A stretch of DNA of 64,000 bases from Chlamydomonas reinhardtii (lineage: Eukaryota; Chlorophyta; Chlorophyceae; Chlamydomonadales; Chlamydomonadaceae), in assembly GCF_000002595.2 (NCBI RefSeq), contig NC_057006.1:5315356-5379355 (forward strand), read 5' to 3'. Below, piece after piece: positions 11,239-22,300 of this stretch. Numbering within the stretch: the stretch's first letter is position 1; each line of letters opens with the position of its first letter. The notes below the pieces were generated by a model. The model was not told where the DNA came from. It made no database searches and saw only the letters and a program-made list of their open reading frames with translations. The translations under genes were made by a program, and so were the position numbers.

Positions 11239-14200
11239 GGTTATGAGCCCCGCGCCGCGATAACCCGCGCGCGGTCGGCCGCTTAGCTAGCTAGGTAGTA
11301 TGGGGGACTATAGTGGAGTAATGTTGTTAGAGGACGCGTCAAACTACTTTGCGTGGCGTCGCAGCCTGTTGGACCACCTGAACTCCCGGCGTGTGCCTCT
11401 CGGAGAATATCTCTTCGCCTACGCTCCGATGACGCCTCGCACGGCGCGCGAGCTGGCTGATGAGAGTGCTGCAGCCGCCAGTTTGCTGCGCATGTCCTGC
11501 AGTGAGGGCGTTGCGCAGCAACTCGCACTCGCTCAGCACGCCTACGAGGCGCACGCCTACGTCATCCAGCTGTTCCGCCAGTCAGCGCCGCTGAAACTGG
11601 CGCAGTTCGAGTCAGCGATGAGTTCTGCCTGCGAGAGGGCGAGACCATTGCCTCTTACTTCCTGCGCGCCAGTGACCTGCGGGACCGCATCGGCGCGGTC
11701 GGCGGCTCGTGGACCGACCAGCAGGTGCGACTCAAGCTGCTGGCCGGTCTGCCCAAGCCGCGCTGGGAGAACATCTGCGACATCTGCTACGCCTCTCCAG
11801 GCCAGACCCTGCAGCAGCTTTGCGGTTATTTAATGCAGCAGGAGTTCATTAAGAACCAGGAGCAGGCGCGCAGCGGGCACGTCGGCGCCGTCAACCGCAG
11901 CGGCGGCCGCGCCGGTGCCGCCGGCAGTGCCGGCGGCGGCCAAGGCGGCGGCGCCGCCAGCAGCAGCGCCATTATCTGCCACTACTGCGAGCAGCCTGCT
12001 GGCCACATTCGGTCCCACTGCCGCGTGCGCCTGGCCGATGTTGCGGCCGGCATCTTCCGCGCTGACATCCGCTCGCCGCCCCAGCTGAAGCAGTCCGGCG
12101 GCGGCGGTGGTGGCGGCGGTGGAGGCGGCAGTGGTGGCGGTGGTGGCGGCGGTGCCGGCGGCCCCAAAGGTGGCGACAGCGGAGGAGGTAAGAAGCGCGG
12201 TGGGCGGAGCGGCGGGAGCAGGGGTGCCTCGGGTGGCGCCGGCACTGCCGTCTCCAAGACTGCGCACGTGCTGGTTGTGCGGGGTGTTGAGGACTGGGCC
12301 GTGCCTGACGCCGGCAGCAGTCTAATCGTCCGCACCTATGGCGCCGAGTCGGCTGGCTCGGGCGTCAGCAGTGGCTACGGCACGGCCGACGGCGGCATGC
12401 CCAGCTCCGGCGTGGTGGAGGGCCACGCCGGTGGCAGTAGCACCAGCACTTACTGCTACAGCGCGGCCGTCAGCGGCTCTCGCAGCAGTAGCACCATCGG
12501 CAGCGCCCCGCCTCCCCTGGGCGGTGGCTGCAGCCTGATCAACATGGTCCGCGCGGCGTTCCGGCGCCTTCGCAGCGGACCCAACAGCAGCAGCGCAGGA
12601 GCAGGAGTCTCCAGCAGCAGCAGCGGCAGTGCCGGGCTTGCGAGTTCCGGCGGCCGCTCGAGTGTCGTCTGCAATAGCGGAGACACCGTGCTGTATCCCT
12701 CCAGCAGCAGCAGCGTCGGGGTGGTGGCGAACGGCAGCGTCAGCGGCAGCCCCAGTAGCGCCGCCGCCGCCAGTGGTGTGCCGGTGGTGGATTCCGGCAC
12801 CTTTGCCCATATCACGCCGCTGCGTCAGCTGCTTCACAACTTCACGCCCCGCTCGAGGGTGAGGCAAGTGCTGTGGGGGGATGGCCACAGCAGCCCGGTC
12901 GGGGGATCGGGCACTCTCCGGATGCTCTCCGGGCGGCAGCGTGTTGATGTGACGGGTGTGCTGTATGTGCCAGCCGCCCAGCTCTCCCTGCTATCTGTGC
13001 GCCGGCTGACGGCCAGCGGCGTGAAGGTAGTGTTCGAGGGGGAGACAGTGACCTTAGCGCAGGGTGGCCGCAACCTCCTCAGCGGCCGCCTGCGCGATGG
13101 TCTGTTCCCGCTGTCTGTTACCATGCTGCCCGTCGCGCTGGCGGCGCCCGCCGTGGCGCCGCCGGCTGCCGGCGGCGGCCCCGCCGCGCCTCCGGGCGGC
13201 GGCGGTGGTGCCGCCGCCAACGGCAGTAACACCGGTGTACACCCCAATCCCGCCGCCGCGCTTTCGGGCCGCGGCGGCACCACCAGCAGCAGCAGCCTCA
13301 GCGGCTCCGGCACTATGAGCAGTAGCAGCAGCATTGGTGCGGCCGCGCCTTCGGGCGGCGGCGGCGCCAGCAGCAGCACCAGCTCGCCGGCGGCTTCTCT
13401 GGGCGCTGCGCTCCGTCTGCACCGCCGGTTCGGCCATCTCGGCTGGACTGCGCTGATGCAGATGGTGGGTGGGTCCCTTGTCACCGGCCTGGATGTTGAT
13501 CTGTGCGCACTTAGCCAGGCAGCCGGGTCGGTGTGCAGCACCTGCATTGAGGCCAAGGCGGCCTCTCTGCCCTTCCCGAATAGCAGTAGCGAGCCGCCAC
13601 AGCCTCTGGCTCTGGCGCACTCTGACGTGTGCGGCCCCATGCCCACCGTGGGCCGTGGTGGCGCACGCTACTTCACCACGCTGCTTGACGCCGCCACCGG
13701 CCTATCAGCTGTTCGGTTGCTGCCCACCAGGGACCACGCTGGTGTAGCGCTGCAGGAGATGATTGCGCAGTTCGAGAGTCACTGCCGCGATGGCGGCAAG
13801 CTGCGCATCCTCCGCAGCGACAACGGCGGCGAGTACCACGCTGAGCAGCTGGAGCAGTGGCTGCGTGAGCGCAGCACCGCGCACCAGTTCAGCGCGCCGT
13901 ACACGCCGCAGCAGAACGGTGTGGCCGAGCGGCTCAACCGCACCCTGATGGAGCGCACTCGCGCCCTGCTGTTTGAGGCTGTGCTCCCCCCCAGCTTCTG
14001 GCCTGAAGCTGTGGTGCATGCCTGCCATGTGCGCAACTTAAGTCCCTCCACCAGCTGCAGCAGCACGCCGTGGGAGGCCTTCACCGGCAACAAGCCTAAC
14101 GTTGCCGACCTGCGCATCTTCGGCTGCCGCGTCTATGTCACCAAACCCGCCGACAGCCGCTCCAAGCTCAGCCCGCATGCCGACATCGGCACGTACCTGG

Positions 14201-14912
14201 GCCTGCAGCGCAGCTCCGCCGCATCTCGCGTGCTGGTCGGCGGCAAAGTGGTGGTGAGCCGGGACATAGAGTTCGATGAGGATGTACGGGGTCCGGCGTC
14301 GCGGCTGGCGGGCACACCGTTCGGGGTAACGGCGGATGCGAGTGGTGGTGGTGGTGGCAGTAGCAGTGCTGCAACGCCCTCGGCCGGCGCTGACCCGGCG
14401 CCTCCCCAGGCGCCGGCGGCGCCGGCCAACGGCACACCTCCCCCCACTACGCTGCCGGCGCCTCCCCAGGCGCCGGCAGCCGGGCCCTCACGGCCCGCCA
14501 CCCGCAGTCAACGCCCCTCACTAACGCCGGCCCTCGGCGCCGTCAGTGAGCCTCCGCTGTCAACTGCCGCATCCGCGGCGGCGGGCGGCGGGGGTGGCAG
14601 CAGTAGCAGCGCCGCCTCGGCTGCAGCAGCGGCCGCTCAGCTGTTTGATAGCGACAGCGACGACGAGACGCCGGCGCTGGCGCCAGCCTCAGATGATGAG
14701 GACAGCTACAGCAGCAGCGCTGCGATGACTGCGGCTGCGGACACCGGCGACCCCCGCAGCTATTCGGAGGCCACTAACGGACCACAAGCTGCGGAGTGGC
14801 GCGCCGCTATGGAGGAGGAGATGAAGGCTCAACGCGCACACGGCACCTGGCAGCTAGCGGAGCCGCCCCCAGGCGCGCGTCTGCTGGCCAATCGCTGGGT
14901 CTTCAAGACCAA
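11239..14912 (+). mobile_element. Retroelement unit 2 internal part
   Basis: This is a near-identical repeat of unit 1, with the same domain order and the same end point in reverse transcriptase. It carries about two small differences that interrupt the frame, so as a coding unit it is broken. The repeat period is about 3,952 bp. Confidence 0.9.
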
Positions 14913-15190
14913 TGTTGGTGAGTTGGGGGCTCGCGGTGCTAGTGGCCCGCGAGGGGAGGCAGCCCAACCCTAGGGTGCAGCCGTGTGGCGGTTTGCCGGA
15001 TGGGTCAGACTGCCAGGTACGAGGTTGCGAGGGGCTGCCGCCCGTCTGTGTGGCGCGCTTCCGAGCGCTTGCTTTGTTAACCACACGCGCCATAAGTCTT
15101 CCCCCACTACCGGTGCCAGACAGCATAGCTGTATCGCGTGTGAAGCACCCGCAGCCAGCAACAGCGTCAGCCGAGCCAAAATCCTCAGCA
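14913..15190 (+). repeat. LTR 3 (internal)
   Basis: This is a third copy of the same 278-bp LTR, again starting at the same reverse transcriptase position of the preceding unit. Confidence 0.92.
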
Positions 15191-16095
15191 GGTTATGAGC
15201 CCCGCGCCGCGATAACCCGCGCGCGGTCGGCCGCTTAGCTAGCTAGGTAGTATGGGGGACTATAGTGGAGTAATGTTGTTAGAGGACGCGTCAAACTACT
15301 TTGCGTGGCGTCGCAGCCTGTTGGACCACCTGAACTCCCGGCGTGTGCCTCTCGGAGAATATCTCTTCGCCTACGCTCCGATGACGCCTCGCACGGCGCG
15401 CGAGCTGGCTGATGAGAGTGCTGCAGCCGCCAGTTTGCTGCGCATGTCCCGCAGTGAGGGCGTTGCGCAGCAACTCGCACTCGCTCAGCACGCCTACGAG
15501 GCGCACGCCTACGTCATCCAGCTGTTCCGCCAGTCAGCGCCGCTGAAACTGGCGCAGTTCGAGTCAGAGCGCGATGAGTTCTGCCTGCGAGAGGGCGAGA
15601 CCATTGCCTCTTACTTCCTGCGCGCCAGTGACCTGCGGGACCGCATCGGCGCGGTCGGCGGCTCGTGGACCGACCAGCAGGTGCGACTCAAGCTGCTGGC
15701 CGGTCTGCCCAAGCCGCGCTGGGAGAACATCTGCGACATCTGCTACGCCTCTCCAGGCCAGACCCTGCAGCAGCTTTGCGGTTATTTAATGCAGCAGGAG
15801 TTCATTAAGAACCAGGAGCAGGCGCGCAGCGGGCACGTCGGCGCCGTCAACCGCAGCGGCGGCCGCGCCGGTGCCGCCGGCAGTGCCGGCGGCGGCCAAG
15901 GCGGCGGCGCCGCCAGCAGCAGCGCCATTATCTGCCACTACTGCGAGCAGCCTGGCCACATTCGGTCCCACTGCCGCGTGCGCCTGGCCGATGTTGCGGC
16001 CGGCATCTTCCGCGCTGACATCCGCTCGCCGCCCCAGCTGAAGCAGTCCGGCGGCGGCGGTGGTGGCGGCGGTGGAGGCGGCAGTGGTGGCGGGG
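15191..16095 (+). mobile_element. Retroelement unit 3 internal part, 5' portion up to the assembly gap
   Basis: It holds gag through the zinc knuckle and into the Gly-rich linker, near-identical to units 1 and 2. It is cut by the sequencing gap inside a GC-rich glycine-coding tract, a typical place for an assembly to stop. Confidence 0.9.
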
Positions 16096-16195
16096 NNNNN
16101 NNNNNNNNNNNNNNNNNNNNNNNNNNNNNNNNNNNNNNNNNNNNNNNNNNNNNNNNNNNNNNNNNNNNNNNNNNNNNNNNNNNNNNNNNNNNNNN
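16096..16195. other. Assembly gap (100 N)
   Basis: Exactly 100 undetermined bases, the conventional filler for a gap of unknown length. The true missing sequence is probably several kb, because protease, integrase and at least one retroelement end are absent between its two sides. Confidence 0.97.
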
Positions 16196-17993
16196 AGACG
16201 CAGCTTGATGGCACCCGGCGCTTCAAGGCGCGCCTGGTGGTCAAGGGCTTTGCGCAGCGGAAGGGCCTTGACTTTGACGAGGTGTTCGCCCCCACCAGCC
16301 GCTACGCCGCGCTGCGGGCCCTTCTCGCCATAGCTGTCCGGCGTCACCTGCTGCTGCACCAGATGGACTTCAAAACAGCCTTCCTCAACGGCGACCTCGA
16401 TGAGGTTCTGTGGATGCAGCAGCCGCAGGGGTTTGAGACCAGTGACAGCGGCAGCGACGGCAGCGGCGGCGGCGGTGAAGGTGCCAGCGGCGGCAGCGGC
16501 GCAGACAGCGGCGGCGCAGGCCGCCTCAGTCAGCGGCCGCTGGCGTGCCGCCTGCTGAAGTCCGTGTACGGGCTGAAGCAGGCGCCGCGCTGCTGGTACC
16601 GCAAGCTCAGCGAGAAGCTGGGTGAGCTGGGCTTTACGCCGGCCACGGCGGACCCGGCGCTCTTCGTGCGGCAGGACGAGGCGGGTCTGGTCTACGTGCT
16701 GGTGCACGTGGACGACCTGTTAGTTGCTGCCGGCTGCCCCGTGCAGCTGGCGGCCGTCAAGTCCGCCATCGGCGCCTGCTTCGAGGTGCGGGACCTGGGA
16801 GAGGCCAGCACCTATCTGGGGATGCAGATCAACCGGGATCCCAGCACTGGTGAGATTCTGCTGTTGCAGCGCCGGTATATCGAGGAGCTGCTGCAGCGGC
16901 ATCACATGATGGACGCCAAGCCGCGCAGCCTGCCCCTGCCGCCCGGCACGCGAGTGCTGGCGGCCAGCGAGCAGCAGCCAGCGCTGACTGACGGCAGCGA
17001 GTACCGCTCGCTGGTAGGCGCCCTCAACTACCTCGCCACCTGCACCCGGCCTGACATTGCCTACGCGCTGAGCCTACTCGCACGGCATATGGCAGCGCCG
17101 ACCAAGGTGCACTTCACGCTGGCGGTAGGCGTGCTGCGCTACCTGAAACACACCGCCGCCATGGGCCTGCGCTTTCGGGCAGCGGCCGGCGGCGGCGGTG
17201 GCGGACATGGTGGTGGCGGAGGCGGTGGCGGCGGTGCTGGCGGCGGCGGCGGTGACGGCTCCTTTCTCGGCTACTGCGATGCCGACTGGGCCGGAGATCC
17301 GCTGACTCGCCGCTCGCAGACCGCCCTTCTCTTCAGCCTGTACGGGACGGCGGTGACCTGGTGCAGCCAGCGGCAGCACACCGTCGCCGCCTCCTCCGTG
17401 GAGGCTGAGTACCAGGCTGCGGCCGCAGCGACCAAAGAGGCGCTGTGGCTGCGCAAGTTGGCGGCTGACCTGGGCCTGAACGGCGGCGCCGTCACCATCC
17501 GCTCCGACAGCCAGGGCGCTATCAGCCTGGCGCGCAATCCCATCTCCTCGTCGCCGCTGTCGAAGCATATCGACATTCAGCACCATCTGGTGCGCGAGCG
17601 CGTGGCGCGCGGCGAGGTGGCGGTGGAGTACTGCCCAACTGAGGAGATGGTGGCGGACGCGCTGACGAAGGCCCTGTCGGAGGCCAAGTTCGCTTTCTGC
17701 CGCGCGGCGATGGGCGTCAGCACCTAATTAAAGGGTTCTGTCGAGGACAGAAGTTGCCGAGGCAACTTGTTAGCGAAGGGTACTGCATTCTAGGCCCGGG
17801 ACCTTATTGGGTTCTGCCAGTGAGCAGCTAGAGACGTGCCGAGTGCAGACCTGAGGGAGAGACACCAACATGGTGCTCTGTTTGAGGGGGAGCAAACTGC
17901 TCCCGTACCCTGACTTGCCTGCTCCTGTCCTGAGTTATCAGTTGGCTGCCAGACGGCGGTTTGCTGCAAGACCTGGTTTGGTCTGAGGGGGAG
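16196..17993 (+). mobile_element. Retroelement 3' part: RT, RNase H and purine tract
   Basis: After the gap the frame resumes within reverse transcriptase (RFKARLVVKGFAQ, DFKTAFLNGDLDE, catalytic YVLVHVDDLLV). It continues to RNase H (YCDADWAGD, AASSVEAEYQA) and the copia-typical end KHIDIQHHLVRE...VADALTKAL. The stop is at about 17725. A Gly-rich insertion sits between RT and RNase H. The purine run GAGGGGGAG at 17985-17993 abuts the last LTR, as a polypurine tract should. Confidence 0.9.
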
Positions 17994-18271
17994 TGTTGGT
18001 GAGTTGGGGGCTCGCGGTGCTAGTGGCCCGCGAGGGGAGGCAGCCCAACCCTAGGGTGCAGCCGTGTGGCGGTTTGCCGGATGGGTCAGACTGCCAGGTA
18101 CGAGGTTGCGAGGGGCTGCCGCCCGTCTGTGTGGCGCGCTTCCGAGCGCTTGCTTTGTTAACCACACGCGCCATAAGTCTTCCCCCACTACCGGTGCCAG
18201 ACAGCATAGCTGTATCGCGTGTGAAGCACCCGCAGCCAGCAACAGCGTCAGCCGAGCCAAAATCCTCAGCA
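17994..18271 (+). repeat. LTR 4 (outer 3' LTR)
   Basis: It looks identical to LTR 1 by eye over 278 bp and is followed by the right target duplication GGCCT (18272-18276). Matching target duplications at LTR 1 and LTR 4 mark the outer ends of one integration event. Confidence 0.92.
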
Positions 18272-18299
18272 GGCCTGACGGCACGTAGGGCCCACATAC

Positions 18300-18850
18300 C
18301 CTGCGGAAAGCCCCAGCTTGTCAGGGCTCCTATCTTAATGTCTCCAGACATTAATAGGCCATTTTGGCGGTTTCCTAGACATTCCTCCCGGGGGCTAATG
18401 TCTGGCATCACCCCGAAAACAAGATACGACCCCTGCAGCTTGTCAACAAGTCCTTTTACGGCGTTTCCTGCTACAGGCGTCCCGATGGCGGGAGCACTTG
18501 GAGCACCCGCTGTCATATGGCCTCTCAGCTCATCAAAGTCATCCACCCAAGCCATGTTTCTGGCCGCGTTACCAAAGGTTTTGCGGTACGTCGCCCTGCA
18601 GTCCAGGGCTCCTATCTTAATGTCTCCAGACATTAATTTGCCATTTTGGCCGTTTTCTAGACATTCCTCCCGGGGGCTAATGTCTGGAGCGAGACTTTGT
18701 TGGCCCGGGTTTGGGGCGGGTTTTGTCCGAATTCCTATGGAGAAGCCCTCAAACCGCCATGAGCCCAGACAAAAGACGGCGGCCACCCGGCCGTTTTTGT
18801 CTGGAGCTAGACATTACCCCAAAATCAAGATACGACCCCTGCCCTGCACC
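18300..18850. repeat. Duplicated repeat rich in AATGTCT/AGACATT heptamers, with an open frame on the minus strand
   Basis: A block starting GGGCTCCTATCTTAATGTCT occurs at about 18325 and again at about 18607, each holding the inverted pair AATGTCT-CC-AGACATT and ending CTAATGTCTGG. A related tail (AAGATACGACCCCTG) follows at about 18425 and 18825. The minus strand is open from 18786 back into the last LTR. It encodes one segment twice (PDISPREECL...SGDIKIGAL) around a unique part (MAWVDDFDELRGHM). I do not recognise it. It could be part of another transposon or a captured gene piece into which the copia element inserted nearby. Confidence 0.6.
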
Positions 18851-19345
18851 ACAGGAAACTACCATAACGCGTTTGGCAGGCACATGATGTCGCACAGGGG
18901 CCTCCCCTGATGTCGCACGTGCGCATACTTGTCATAAAGCATTGTCGGCAACGCCCACCTCCACATACCAGGCTCCTTGTCGCATCGCAACCAGATCCGG
19001 AACTCACCTCGTTCAAGCACATGAAGCATACCCATGCACCCCGTCCCAACTACGGGTACAAGCGCCTTGCATGGTCCAGCCCTCTCATTAGTTCACACCC
19101 CTTTCTCAAAATTTGTTGCATGCATTTACTTCACTGTCAGCGGGTCCAAGCAAATGGAAAATGGGCACGTGCACTTGCAGCACTGCCACGCCCGCTGGGG
19201 CAATGTAATTCCTCTCACCACGCCTCAACCTACACCCGTGCGGGTGAATGGGGCAGGAACACACGCACACATACCCCTTCTTGTGCGTTCCTAACACATT
19301 CCATACATACACTATCTGTAAATCCGCCCCGGAAGGAGTCGCTGC
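18851..19345. other. Region downstream of the bestrophin-like gene
   Basis: It should contain the 3' UTR of the minus-strand gene ending at 19346. No open frame with coding character and no exact minus-strand TGTAA signal were seen. Confidence 0.4.
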
Positions 19346-22300
19346 CTACGAGTGGCTTTGGGGCGGCGCCCAGGTCACGTGGCCTGGGGTTCCCGTCGGG
19401 CTGGCCCCCGGAGGCGGTGATGATAGCCCGCCGTGGACTATGTACCCGGCGCCGCCGCCACTGACGCGCGGCGGCGGCGGCGGCGAGCGGCGGCCGGCCA
19501 ACATGTGCAGCATCTCGTCGCTGCCGTGTGGCGTCCCGCCGCTCAGGCGCCGGCCCGGGTTCTCCTCCACGTTCAGCTCGTGGTCCGACGGGATGGTGCG
19601 AAGCGGCCGGTTGCTCTGCAGGTCCTTGGCTGACAGGTGGTGCGACAGGTTCTTGTATGAGCGCTGTAGGATCACAGCAGCAAACAGGACGGGACTGTGT
19701 CAGTAAAAAAGTGTTATCAGCGTCCGCTGAACAGCATCTCGGTCATACTTGCGCCCTCCGTAAAAGAGCATGCGCGTTGGCAATGGGCATTGTAGCCCCA
19801 TGTCGAACGCAAATCGGCGGCTGCGGTGCGTTGGTGATTGCGTCTCACCTGCGGCGGCAGCGACGGGCCGTCGGGGCCCGCCATGCCCATGCGGCTCAGC
19901 TCGCGGGGCGAGGAGCCCGCCAGTGAGTCCAGGTCGCAGCTGTTGCGGCCGCTGAGCGTGGCGTGCATGCCCATGGCCTCGTCCAGCTCGGCAGTGGACA
20001 TGAAGAACACCTGAGGCGGTTGAGGTGCAGGACCGGAGGCGTGTGTGTGTGTGGGGGGGGGGGGTCGGGGGTCGGTGTCGGTGTCGGGGGTTCGGGCGGA
20101 TGAAGGTAGGGAAGTGTGCGTCAATGCAGGAGGGCGTTGTGCTTTGTGGCGGCGGAGCGGGTGGCCATAATAACTCTAGACAGCTTCAGGTCGCGTGGAT
20201 GCTGTGAAGGTGTAAAGTTCACGGCAAGTACTCACGTCATCAAGGCCCTTCTCGTCGAACGGCATCTCAATGTCGACCTGGATGTGGTACAGCAGCATCA
20301 CGATGAGCACAAAGACAATCGCCCCCGCGTAGCCGGCCGGGCACCTGCGCAGCGGGCGAACGTATGCGGCAGCACAAAGAGCATCATTAGCTGTGGCATC
20401 TCAAGAACCGGAGGCGAGCGTGCAAGAACGGCTGCTCCTGGGCTTATGGCAGGAGCTGCGGAAGGCTCACGAGTCCTCGTCGTTGCCGAGGCCGATCCAG
20501 CTGTCGCAGAAGTGCGCGAAGTAGGGCGCCAGGATGATGGCGAAGATGTGCAGCAGGATCCCGCAGGCGGTGCGCATCATGTACGGCGTGCGGTCTGTGC
20601 GGGCGAGAGGGCGGTCGAATGGTGAGAGGAAGGGCGAGAGGATGCACGAGCGTGGTGCGGGTCGGCCAGACAGGACAAGGCGATTCGCTAAGGGCAGTAA
20701 AACTGTTGCGGCGGCCGCCGCAATGCCATGTGTGGCGAGGCGGAGGCGTGGACTGCTGGACTCACACTCGCGGATCATGCGCAGCTCCTCCAGGTTGGAG
20801 ATGATGTAGCGCAGGTACTGGTTGGTGCGCGACATGCCGCCCTCGCCTGGGGACACGCAGGTAATGTCAGTCCCTTGTGCAAACCAGATATCCCCGGCCC
20901 CGGCTCTTGCAGGTGGACCCACCTCCACGCGTGTAGCCCGCCTTGAGCGTGAGCTGCTCGTTAAAGACGCTGAGCAGCGACAGCGCGCGATAGCAGTCCG
21001 TCAAGTGAACGTGCCCCGGGTCCCGCGACTCGGCGCGGTGCACACGGCGGCGGAAGTGCGGCGTATTGCGCTCCTCAACCTCCAGCTTGTGCACAAACAG
21101 CTCTGCGGGGCAGGTGGGGCAGGTGGTGGCAGGTGGTGGCAGGTGGCCGCAGGTGGAGCGACGGTCTGACAACATAGCAGCTGAAGCTTCTTACGCTGCA
21201 TCCAACATCCCTTGAAGAGATGCTGCAACTTGAGAATAACCCCCACACACGCCGCTGCGCCTGCCGTGCACCAAGACACCACCACCACCTCACTGTAGTC
21301 CTCAAGTCTTAGGCTTGCAGCTACGGGTGGTTGGTCACAGCCGCCTACATCCTGCCTCCACCCGCATCCAACCTCAGCCCTCCGCCCCGCACGCACGGCT
21401 CACCGTACAGCTCATCGTTCTTCTTGGCCACCAGACGCCGCTCCGCCACCGACTCGTACATGTCCTGCGCGGTCAGGTACCTGCAACGTAAACACATACA
21501 CACACCTCGCGGCCCGCTAGTCGCTTGCGTACTCGCATGCACAGCTTCGGCCCTTGTGCTTCCCTAGCACATACATGGCATGCAGCGTGTGGCGTGGGGC
21601 CGGGCATGTCCAGACAAAACACCAACGTAAGTCCCAGATTACGAAAGGCGCACAAGGCTATCAAAGCCGGCACACTGGCAACGGTACGCCAGGCCGGAGC
21701 CGCTGCGCTACAGTACCCACCAGCGGCAAGCCGGTAACCAAAGTAGGCATCGACCCAGCCATTTACGCCGATGCCAACCGGCCACCCACCCACCACCCAC
21801 TTGGAGCAGCTGGCGCAGAACTCCTCCAGCACCGCCTTGACCTTGCGCGCCCACTGCAGATTGTTATTGCCCAGCGAGGCGGGGAAGTTCTCGGTCTGGT
21901 CCCAGTCGCGGTGCATGTAGTACAGCGCCACGATGGACGCCTTCATGTTGGCGATCAGCACTGTGGCACGCTCGCGGCGAGCAAACGCCTGTATACGGTA
22001 TCAGGTCATGAGCGGGAGGTTGACGCTTTGAGGGCGGTGCGGCCGGCGAGCCCGCGCCAAAGCCGCTTAGCACAACTGGCCGCTCGGCATGTCGGCCAAA
22101 GAAGGCAGCACAGCGCCCGTGACGGCCTGCGTCACGACCTCTGCATCGGCCTCCTGGCCCATGGGCCATGCAACTACTGTATCAGATGCCCTGTAAGGAA
22201 CCAACTTGCCATCACCGAACCATACTCGATACCAAATGCAAGGAACCTAGTTCCAAAACGGCATGCTCGTTACATGCCCATTGGCTTTCCCCCCACGTGC

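Larger units (their letters stand above)
7008..18271 (+). mobile_element. Ty1/copia-type LTR retroelement array (Osser-like), three 5' units and one 3' end
   Basis: The whole block is bounded by the direct repeat GGCCT (7003-7007 and 18272-18276), a 5-bp target duplication as expected for copia integration. It holds four LTRs of 278 bp (TGTTGG...CTCAGCA) in the same orientation. Two complete 5' parts (about 3.95 kb each) both stop at the same point early in reverse transcriptase, directly before the next LTR. The third 5' part runs into a 100-N gap, after which the rest of reverse transcriptase, RNase H, a purine tract and the last LTR follow. Domain order (gag with zinc knuckle, protease, integrase, RT-RNase H) is that of copia/Pseudoviridae. 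LTRs look identical by eye, so insertion is very recent. The repeated structure is either nested self-insertion or assembly expansion. Confidence 0.9.

Noticed and set aside
17993-18910. 305-codon plus-strand frame over the last LTR and the following repeat
   Set aside because: It starts inside an LTR that occurs four times here and continues into repeat DNA. No motif or codon bias supports a gene.
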